Positions 6,823 through 13,329 of a DNA stretch of 13,329 bases are shown here, one piece after another (within the stretch, counting starts at the first letter, position 1; each line of letters opens with the position of its first letter). The translations under genes were made by a program, and so were the position numbers. The stretch is from Acholeplasmatales bacterium (GTDB taxonomy: Bacteria > Bacillota_I > Bacilli_A > Acholeplasmatales > Anaeroplasmataceae): contig JAEELU010000022.1 in NCBI GenBank assembly GCA_016282815.1, forward strand, positions 1 to 13,329, in the 5' to 3' direction. The notes under the pieces were generated by a model. The model was not told the DNA's origin. It was given only the letters and a program-made list of their open reading frames with translations, and ran no database searches.

Positions 6823-7239
6823 TTACTTATCCTCTTTAACGTATTCTTGTACGTTTTTTGTGATATATTCATTGATTAAATCTATATCGGTTAATAGTTC
6901 ATTTAGCCTTCTTTGATTCTCAGGAAGGCTTTTCTTTAATATTCTTTTCTTTTTAAATATACTCATCTTACCTAAATTCTCCTTAGTTTTAATACTAAAG
7001 AAATCGATAGCCTTAATAGATATATCATTAAGCATATTAGCGTACTTAAGCTGATCATCTACTATACCATAAAACTTCTCAAAGCTATTAAAGGCTTCTA
7101 TTAATGTATTAGATAATGATGATAAATAATATTCCTTACCAAATGTATTAGTTAATTCAGTATTTATTTTAGCAAGTACATTTCTATTATCTAAAAAATT
7201 ATTCATTAATACGTTTATTTGTTCTAAATTATCTTCCAT
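6823..7239 (-). CDS. Unrecognised 138-residue helical protein, last gene of the SNF2 operon
   Basis: Not recognised as any family. The protein has no signal peptide or membrane segment, is charged and looks mostly helical, with heptad-like stretches at about 1-30 and 105-138 and a basic patch (KMSIFKKKRILKKS) near 91-104. It starts only 3 bases after the SNF2 stop, with a modest GGGG ribosome site (7246-7249) inside the end of that gene, so its translation is probably coupled to the helicase. This fixed pairing suggests a role with, or control of, the helicase, but that is inference. AT-rich sequence follows the stop, with no GC-rich terminator seen. Confidence 0.75.
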   Translation of the reverse strand: MEDNLEQINVLMNNFLDNRNVLAKINTELTNTFGKEYYLSSLSNTLIEAFNSFEKFYGIVDDQLKYANMLNDISIKAIDFFSIKTKENLGKMSIFKKKRILKKSLPENQRRLNELLTDIDLINEYITKNVQEYVKEDK

Positions 7240-7242
7240 ATA

Positions 7243-10200
7243 CTACCCCAAAATATATTTTAAATCATCTATAGAGAAATTAGTAATTTTTGAATCATCC
7301 TTAGCTATTACCTTATCGATAATATCCTTCTTAATATTTTGTAATTCTATTACCCTTTCCTCTAATGAATCAAACGCTACAAGCTTAATAACCTCAACAG
7401 TCTTTGTTTGACCAATTCTATGTGCTCTATCAGATGCCTGATTCTCAGCACTTAAATTCCACCATGGATCTAGATGTATTACCGTATCAGCACCTATTAG
7501 ATTTAAGCCTGTACCTCCAGCCTTTAATGAAATTAAAAATACCTTAATTGATGGATCATTATTAAATTCATCTACAAGCCTCTTTCTATCAAGAGGCTTA
7601 GTTTCACCTGTTAATACATAATATTTAATATTTAAGCCTATTAATATTTCCTTTACTCTTTCAAGTGCCTTAACAAATGATGAGAATATTAATATCTTAT
7701 GCTCCTTATGATATTCATATATTATCTCCTCAAGCTTTAGCATCTTACCTGAGTCAGATACATAATCATCAATGAATAGCTTAGGATCTACACATATTTG
7801 ACGTAATCTAGTTAAATATGGTAATAGCTCAAAGGCATCACTACCCTCTTCTATCTTCTTTTGAGCATCTATTATATGAGCATCATATATTCTTCTTTGA
7901 TCATTAGACATATCACATGAAATAATTCTTTCATACTTAAGAGGTAAATCATTTAATACCTCATCCTTAGTTCTTCTTAGAATAAATGGAGCTATCTTAA
8001 TAGATATCACATTTGTATATTCCTCACTAGCTAAATATTTAGATTTAAATGATGATAGCTCCTCTAAATATCCAGGCATTAAAAAATCAAATATACTCCA
8101 TAAATCGATAATACTATTCTCAATAGGTGTACCTGTTAGGGCAAATCTTTTTAATCCTACTAATGATTTAACTGATACACTCTTTATAGCATTAACATTC
8201 TTAATAGCCTGTGCTTCATCAAGAATAATATAATTAAATACCTTATCCTTATAATAATCTAAATCATTCCTTAAGGAATCATAGGCAGTAATATAAATAA
8301 TCTTAATATCATTATTTATCTTATTAATAATTTTATGCCTTTCATTTTGATTACCAAAAATCATAATGGCTCTTGTTAATCCATCAAACTTATTTATTTC
8401 ACTATACCAGTTAAATATCAAGCTCTTTGGACAAACAATCAATATAGGCTTTTGAGTATCATCACCCTTAATTAAGGTAATCATTTCTAATGTCTTACCA
8501 AGACCCATGTCATCTGCAAGTATTCCACCTAAATTATATTTAGATAATGTATATAGCCATCTATAGCCATCCTTTTGATATTCTCTTAAATCTGCATTAA
8601 CCTCTGGTATTATAATATCCTTATTATCCTTAAAGCTTTTTATTTCCTCTATTATTTTAGTAACATATTCATCAAGCTTAACATTATTACTATAAGCTAA
8701 GGCATTAATAGAATCATAAACATTTATTCTTTGCTCACTATTTAATTTCTTTACATCAAGCTTTAGACTAGAAATAGCCTCATATAATTCATTTGATTTA
8801 TCATCAAATTCAATTATTCTATCCTCATTTAATAATACATAATGCTTCTTTAATCTAATAGCCTTCATTATTTCAAATAATTCCTCATCGGAATAATTTG
8901 ATTCCTCTAGGAAGGCTCCCATAACATCATTATTGTATTTAATTCTAATAGTAGGTGGTATAAATTTAGTTAGCTTTTTAGATTTAATAGAATCTGATAA
9001 ATAGATATTACATACTCTTCTTAATTCACTAAAATCCATTCTAAAGAATGAGAGTATCTTACTATTATCACTTAATAATTCATAATTAACAAAGCCTAGT
9101 TTATCTAGATATCTTAAATATACAGCTAATCTATTCTTATCACTTTCAGACATTAATTTATCACTTGTAAGTAAATAATCATCCTTATAAAGCTTAGTTT
9201 CACATTTAATTGTATTTTTAACATAATCAAAATAAGCATCTATTCTTAATATACTTAATTTAAACTCATCATCAATTAATGGATTAACCTTAATTACATC
9301 ATAATATTTAGAATATATTTTATCTATAAATTTATCCTTTATTAACGATACATCCATATCCTTATTGTCATATGTAAATCTTATAAGCTTTAGATATTCT
9401 AATTCACCTATAACCTTATCTACATAGCTATCCTCAAATAGATATAATGTATTTAATCCTACAAGTGTAGAATTAATATTAATATCATTATTAAATATAT
9501 AATTATCATCAATAGATATTTCTACCCTTTTCTTATCTAATCTAACTAAATATTTATCATCATTAAAATAGATAATTCTACCCTTTAATAGTTCTAACAA
9601 TGATTCCATCATTTTATCATTTAATTCTACATTCTTATATCTACGATATCCATCAAGTGGTAGCATTAATAAATATTCTATTATCTTAGCCTCATCATCA
9701 CTAAAATTATCTAATCTATGATTAAATTCTAATTCCTTACCATATTTAATAGTAGTACATTCTCTTATAGCATTTAAGAATTCATTTATATCCTTTACTA
9801 CATATCTTCTATTATCGATATATACCTTAAGTGATAATGAATAATTATAATCCTCATAAGGATCATAATCATGTAATAAATCAAAATAATAATCTATATG
9901 TACCTTTGATGTAGAATCTAATAGCTCTAGATGCATATCACCTGAATCAAAGGTATCTATAGCAGCTAAATATTCACTTATTTTTCTTTCCTTATTAATT
10001 TGATTATGCTTACGCATAGCTTCGATATAATCATTATTATATTTATCATTAAGCTTTAATTCCTTAATGACTATCTTTGATATGTCATCAGTCATAGAGC
10101 TATTAAAATCAGTTTCTAAATTAAATATTTTAGAATTATTATATGTTATTTTAAATACTGTATTATTATTTAATTTAACAAAATATGTTGAATATAATTC

Positions 10201-11586
10201 ATCATATCTTTCCTCAAATTTATAATCATAGCTAAATATCATATTGAATAATCTAATATCATCAATATAGAATATTTCCTTATTTAATAAGCCTAATAAA
10301 TATCTAGCATTATTATCAGCTTCTATTAAAGCCATTAGGGTATTTCTTTCTAGCTTAGATAGCTGTTTAGATAATATATTGTAGCATAGGCCATATAGAG
10401 ATTTCATATCAGATATCTTAGCTAGCTTATAATTATCTATTACATATCTATAAATAGCCTTTTTATCCTTAACGTATGGTAAAAAATATAATGTATCCTT
10501 AATATCACAATCTATATCATTTATCTCTAAGAATTCTCTACCAAGTGCTTGAACTAAATGCTTTCTAGCTGGGATACTACTATTCTTAAATATAAATTTT
10601 AATATGCTATCACTAATTAGCTTTAGATTATTCTCATCCTCTGTTATATCCTTTAATACAGATTCATTATAATTATTAATAAAATACTGATCAAAGTAAG
10701 AGCCACTATATTTACTTTTATTTATAAAGTATAAATATCTTGAGTAATCATCATTTATTATTGAATAAATAACACCCTTATAGGCATCTATTTGATTATA
10801 TGTATTTAATCTATCTACATCTGTTTTAGATGAATTAAGTAGGTTTGCAATACTGATTTTATTAAGAATACCACTTACCTTATAGGTGTATACCTTTAGG
10901 ATATTAGATAATCCAATAATACTAATAATTAAATCCTTTGTTTTTCTATAGATATTAGTTTCAGTTCTATATTTATCCATAGCGTTAATAAAGCTAATTA
11001 ACGCTTCATTTGAATCTATAGCATTTATTAATAGCCTATGTAATTCCTTTATTCTTTCTAAATCCTTTAATTGAGTTAATTCAGGATTAATAGTTATAGC
11101 AAATGATAATAATTTATCGTAATTATTATTAGTTACTGTTTTAGTAGGCTTAATGTTATTAACTAAAAGCTTACTGATAATATTATCAACTGAAAAAAGA
11201 GCACCAGCTGAGTGCTTACACATTGAACCAACAGGACATGAGCATTTAGTTCTTATGCTATTAGGGGTAAGAATAATTGATAATGAATATTCATTTACAC
11301 CCTTAGCCTTTGCGTAGATATTTCTATCTAGGATCATTAAATCAGATATTTTACCACTAAAGTAATATTCCTCTCCCTTTTCTAGGGTTGTGATAGAAAA
11401 ATAATCCTTATATCTACCTGATGAAATTTGCTCAATTACGTCATTGCTGATATTATCAAAATCACCGGCATTCTCTGCCTTTATGACATTGTTTTCGTAT
11501 TTTACTGTATATTTATTGTTTAATACATCAGTAATAACACCAATACCATAATGGATAGAGAATACAAAATTGCCCTTTCCTAGCAT
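7243..11586 (-). CDS. SWIM zinc-finger SNF2-family helicase/ATPase, unusually long
   Basis: This 1447-residue cytoplasmic protein is a SNF2-type DNA translocase. An N-terminal SWIM zinc finger has Cys115, Cys117, Cys123 and His125 (CSCPVGSMCKH). A long middle of about 860 residues (130-990) shows no recognisable motif; part of it probably matches the bacterial SNF2-associated region. The motor is C-terminal: motif I ADDMGLGKT (Lys1031), motif II DEAQ (1123-1126), motif III TGTP (1151-1154), LRRTKDEV, IFSSF, then TGLNLIGAD and SDRAHRIGQT (arginine fingers near 1387-1390). All motor motifs are intact. Related bacterial proteins are usually nearer 1000-1100 residues. It lies 10 bases after the pseudouridine synthase gene with a GGTGA ribosome site in the gap, and 3 bases before a small gene. 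A role in RNA polymerase recycling, repair or chromosome upkeep is possible; none is shown. Confidence 0.93.
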   Translation of the reverse strand: MLGKGNFVFSIHYGIGVITDVLNNKYTVKYENNVIKAENAGDFDNISNDVIEQISSGRYKDYFSITTLEKGEEYYFSGKISDLMILDRNIYAKAKGVNEYSLSIILTPNSIRTKCSCPVGSMCKHSAGALFSVDNIISKLLVNNIKPTKTVTNNNYDKLLSFAITINPELTQLKDLERIKELHRLLINAIDSNEALISFINAMDKYRTETNIYRKTKDLIISIIGLSNILKVYTYKVSGILNKISIANLLNSSKTDVDRLNTYNQIDAYKGVIYSIINDDYSRYLYFINKSKYSGSYFDQYFINNYNESVLKDITEDENNLKLISDSILKFIFKNSSIPARKHLVQALGREFLEINDIDCDIKDTLYFLPYVKDKKAIYRYVIDNYKLAKISDMKSLYGLCYNILSKQLSKLERNTLMALIEADNNARYLLGLLNKEIFYIDDIRLFNMIFSYDYKFEERYDELYSTYFVKLNNNTVFKITYNNSKIFNLETDFNSSMTDDISKIVIKELKLNDKYNNDYIEAMRKHNQINKERKISEYLAAIDTFDSGDMHLELLDSTSKVHIDYYFDLLHDYDPYEDYNYSLSLKVYIDNRRYVVKDINEFLNAIRECTTIKYGKELEFNHRLDNFSDDEAKIIEYLLMLPLDGYRRYKNVELNDKMMESLLELLKGRIIYFNDDKYLVRLDKKRVEISIDDNYIFNNDININSTLVGLNTLYLFEDSYVDKVIGELEYLKLIRFTYDNKDMDVSLIKDKFIDKIYSKYYDVIKVNPLIDDEFKLSILRIDAYFDYVKNTIKCETKLYKDDYLLTSDKLMSESDKNRLAVYLRYLDKLGFVNYELLSDNSKILSFFRMDFSELRRVCNIYLSDSIKSKKLTKFIPPTIRIKYNNDVMGAFLEESNYSDEELFEIMKAIRLKKHYVLLNEDRIIEFDDKSNELYEAISSLKLDVKKLNSEQRINVYDSINALAYSNNVKLDEYVTKIIEEIKSFKDNKDIIIPEVNADLREYQKDGYRWLYTLSKYNLGGILADDMGLGKTLEMITLIKGDDTQKPILIVCPKSLIFNWYSEINKFDGLTRAIMIFGNQNERHKIINKINNDIKIIYITAYDSLRNDLDYYKDKVFNYIILDEAQAIKNVNAIKSVSVKSLVGLKRFALTGTPIENSIIDLWSIFDFLMPGYLEELSSFKSKYLASEEYTNVISIKIAPFILRRTKDEVLNDLPLKYERIISCDMSNDQRRIYDAHIIDAQKKIEEGSDAFELLPYLTRLRQICVDPKLFIDDYVSDSGKMLKLEEIIYEYHKEHKILIFSSFVKALERVKEILIGLNIKYYVLTGETKPLDRKRLVDEFNNDPSIKVFLISLKAGGTGLNLIGADTVIHLDPWWNLSAENQASDRAHRIGQTKTVEVIKLVAFDSLEERVIELQNIKKDIIDKVIAKDDSKITNFSIDDLKYILG

Positions 11587-11596
11587 AATATCACCA

Positions 11597-12481
11597 CTAT
11601 TTAAATAATGAATTGAATGAATTTGGATAATTTGTATTAAATACCATTAGTTCCTTTGTTAGAGGATTTATTAATTCTAAGCGAGTTGCGTGAAGGCCTA
11701 GACGCTTTAATGGATTTTTATTGCTTAAATATTTATCATCACCAATTATAGGATGACCCATATCCATAAATGTTACCCTTATTTGGTTTTTTCTTCCTGT
11801 TTCAATATTAATATCTAATAATGAATAATCACTATTTGATTTTAATACCTTATAGTTTGTTATAGCCTTTGTTCCATTTTCTCTATTAGTAACATAAACT
11901 ATATTGTTTTTATTTTCTGTTAAATAATTAATTATTGTGTCACTACCAGATAATCTTCCCTCTACTACTGCGTGGTATTGCCTAAACTTAACATAATCAT
12001 TCCAATGTAATCTTAATATAGAATGAATCTTTTCGTTTTTAGCAAATACTAATACACCTGAAGTTTCCTTATCAATTCTATGAATAATATATGGTCTTTC
12101 ACCCTTTGGCTTTAGGTATTTAGATATTAATGAATAGCAAGAATTAATATCCTTATCGCTTTCGACTGATAATATACCATTAGGCTTATTGATTGCGATA
12201 AAATCCTTATCCTCATAAATTATTTCTATTTTAGGCATTCTAGGCTTTGGTTCATTCTTAGCTACTGTATCTACTCTATTCTTTAATATCTTTATTTCAT
12301 CTTCTCTAGCAAGTGTATAATCATGCTTAGTGATTACATCACCATTAACCATTACTAGATGATTAGATAATAGCATTTTACAGTTATTTCTAGATGTATT
12401 AAGATGTTCGATAAGAAAGGCAAGTAGTGTCGTAGACGACTTAACCTTAAAGGCCTTTGTAACAATAATTTTATTATTCAT
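11597..12481 (-). CDS. RluA-family rRNA pseudouridine synthase with S4 domain
   Basis: The 294-residue protein has an N-terminal S4 RNA-binding domain (about 14-66: SRNNCKMLLSNHLVMVNG) and an RluA/RluD-type catalytic domain. Seen: AINKPNGILSV (96-106), HRIDKETSG with catalytic Asp137, GRKNQIRV (binding loop, with Asn in the place of the more common His) and GHPIIGDDKY. The family turns uridines of 23S rRNA (sometimes tRNA) into pseudouridine; the exact target cannot be told from sequence. Start supported by TGAGGA (12489-12494). It is first in the operon with the SNF2 helicase and the small helical gene. Confidence 0.93.
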   Translation of the reverse strand: MNNKIIVTKAFKVKSSTTLLAFLIEHLNTSRNNCKMLLSNHLVMVNGDVITKHDYTLAREDEIKILKNRVDTVAKNEPKPRMPKIEIIYEDKDFIAINKPNGILSVESDKDINSCYSLISKYLKPKGERPYIIHRIDKETSGVLVFAKNEKIHSILRLHWNDYVKFRQYHAVVEGRLSGSDTIINYLTENKNNIVYVTNRENGTKAITNYKVLKSNSDYSLLDINIETGRKNQIRVTFMDMGHPIIGDDKYLSNKNPLKRLGLHATRLELINPLTKELMVFNTNYPNSFNSLFK

Positions 12482-12500
12482 AGATTTTTCCTCACAAGTA

Positions 12501-12534
12501 AATTAATTATACTATATAATTAATTATGTTTCAA
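12501..12534 (-). promoter_or_regulatory. Promoter of the pseudouridine synthase-SNF2 operon, with palindrome
   Basis: On the minus strand TTGAAA (12534-12529), 17 bases, then a perfect TATAAT (12511-12506). The -10 lies in a perfect inverted repeat with 11-bp arms (AATTAATTATA 12501-12511, TATAATTAATT 12515-12525) around CTA. The promoter call is good; an operator role for the palindrome is a guess, since it is pure A/T outside the centre. Confidence 0.68.
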
Positions 12535-12545
12535 TTTTCGTAGAA

Positions 12546-12567
12546 AGAAAAAAGGGATTTCTCCCTT
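12546..12567 (-). terminator. Intrinsic terminator of the Rpn-like transposase gene
   Basis: On the minus strand AAGGGA and TCCCTT pair around a GAAA loop (12567-12562 with 12557-12552), followed by a T run. It starts 11 bases after the stop and separates this gene from the next operon. Confidence 0.88.
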
Positions 12568-12577
12568 ATCTTTCATA

Positions 12578-13329
12578 TTATTTGGCAAGAACTGTTTTTA
12601 CATAGGCAAGATCTAGATTTAATAGTTTCGCAATTGTTTCAACACTCGCACCATTATTTGACATTAGCTTAATGTTATTTTCCTTTTCTTCTATTTTACC
12701 CTCTTGCTTAGCCTCATCTCGCATATTCTTTATTCCCTTACACATTCTTTCGTGTTCTTCTTTGATTCCCTCTTGCTTTGCTTCGTCACGCATGTCCTTT
12801 ATTGCTTTACACATTCTGTCATGCTCTTCTTGGATTCCCTCTTGCTTGCCCTCTTGCTTAGCTTCGTCTCGCATGTCCTTTATTGCCTTACACATATTTA
12901 TCTCCTCCTCACCTTCATCATATCTTAAGTTTGAGTCTGTTAGTATATTTATACAATCTACTACAGTATTATCTATTTTTTCATATTCCTTATTGTTAGT
13001 TATTTTCTCTTCTAGCTTTTGCTTATCATTTTGGTATTTCATATATGTAAATAGACATTTTAGTCCTTTATCGTATTTATCTATTTCGTTATCATCTAAT
13101 TTATTAGGATTTAATACCTTATAGCTATAATTAGGGAAAAGGTCCCTAAATTCAGCATCCGTATTAAACCTTGAATATAAATCAAGTGGTGCTGTCCAAT
13201 TACCTTTACCATAATATATTACTAGAGTTAACACTTGAATTATCTCTGATTTTATTTTACCATCTTTCTTCTCTTTTGCAATATCTAGCTGTCTCATATA
13301 GGATAATGAATCATATTGCATTATCCTGA
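12578..13329 (-). CDS. PD-(D/E)XK nuclease family (Rpn/YhgA-like) putative transposase, 5' part outside the window
   Basis: About 250 residues are visible. The first ATG (13321) is probably internal: no stop precedes it in frame up to the window edge, no good ribosome site is seen, and MQYDSLSYMRQLDIAKEKK resembles the middle of family members (about 300 residues), whose N-terminal nuclease core is missing here. Seen: the family block VLTLVIYYGKGNWTAPLDLY (30-49), FPNYSYKVLNP, three copies of MCKAIKDMRDEAKQE from residue 143, and the typical C-terminal helix-turn-helix-like tail GASVETIAKLLNLDLAYVKTVL. Rpn proteins are known to be DNA nucleases that promote recombination; they are often multi-copy and some belong to phage defence. 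Whether this copy keeps its catalytic residues cannot be seen. Confidence 0.82.
   Translation of the reverse strand, partial: RIMQYDSLSYMRQLDIAKEKKDGKIKSEIIQVLTLVIYYGKGNWTAPLDLYSRFNTDAEFRDLFPNYSYKVLNPNKLDDNEIDKYDKGLKCLFTYMKYQNDKQKLEEKITNNKEYEKIDNTVVDCINILTDSNLRYDEGEEEINMCKAIKDMRDEAKQEGKQEGIQEEHDRMCKAIKDMRDEAKQEGIKEEHERMCKGIKNMRDEAKQEGKIEEKENNIKLMSNNGASVETIAKLLNLDLAYVKTVLAK
12701..12895 (-). repeat. Three in-frame 45-bp repeats in the Rpn-like gene
   Basis: Units at 12701-12745, 12770-12814 and 12851-12895 each code for a form of MCKAIKDMRDEAKQE. They start 69 and 81 bases apart; the 12-base difference is an extra KQEG. The unit pair nearest the 5' end of the gene is the most alike. Such Glu/Lys-rich coiled repeats are common in this family and vary by recombination or slippage. 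Confidence 0.9.

Noticed and set aside
6823..12481. SNF2 operon as a known defence system such as DISARM
   Set aside because: No methyltransferase, nuclease or phospholipase-type partner is present; the neighbours are a pseudouridine synthase and an unknown small gene.
12701..12895. Evenly spaced repeats as a possible CRISPR array
   Set aside because: Repeats are in frame in a coding region, code for a coherent charged helix, are imperfect, and there are no unique spacers of equal length or cas genes.
12672..13124. Plus-strand open frame of 150 codons, Ser/Leu-rich
   Set aside because: It is antisense to the Rpn-like gene; its composition is the mirror of the Lys/Glu-rich repeats, and it has no family likeness.

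Overview
The window comes from an AT-rich, low-GC Gram-positive bacterium, most likely an uncultured or gut-type lineage of the Bacilli (Erysipelotrichales or RF39-like). This rests on the Bacilli-type L28 protein, strong AGGAGG ribosome binding sites, FakA, and a Lachnospiraceae/Bacilli-type sugar-binding lipoprotein; the taxonomy is inference. The standard code fits: Trp is TGG, the genes end in TAA or TAG, and the only TGA stop is in the mobile tnpB gene. A meso-diaminopimelate dehydrogenase argues for lysine/DAP synthesis and against a wall-less mollicute with a fully reduced metabolism. All genes except rpmB are on the minus strand.

Layout. 1-1540: a stand-alone tnpB (RNA-guided nuclease family of IS200/IS605-type elements) with its start region; there is no tnpA in view, and the downstream end, where a guide RNA would lie, is outside the window. 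1541-3372: fakA (fatty-acid kinase, YloV family) with promoter, leader hairpin and terminator. 3422-3720: rpmB on the plus strand, divergent from fakA, with its own promoter and terminator. 3736-5681: a large sugar-binding lipoprotein with a Thr/Ser/Pro stalk, sharing a two-way terminator with rpmB. 5694-6747: ddh as a single-gene unit. 6823-12534: a three-gene operon of an RluA-type pseudouridine synthase, a very long SWIM-SNF2 helicase and an unrecognised 138-residue helical protein. 12546-13329: the 3' part of a PD-(D/E)XK (Rpn/YhgA-like) putative transposase that runs off the right edge.

Most of the window is housekeeping: ribosome, fatty-acid activation, lysine/cell wall, sugar capture, rRNA modification. 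Two mobile-element-type genes, tnpB and the Rpn-like gene, flank it at either end. The most interesting item is tnpB. It lacks the zinc-finger cysteines and the usual RuvC-II glutamate, but keeps the RuvC-I and RuvC-III aspartates and has a glutamate in a shifted place (EESYTS), so it looks like a rearranged-active-site TnpB rather than a plain decayed copy. Also notable are the length of the SNF2 protein and its tightly coupled small partner, the loss of metal-ligand residues in FakA, the missing yloU between rpmB and fakA, and perfect palindromes over two promoters.
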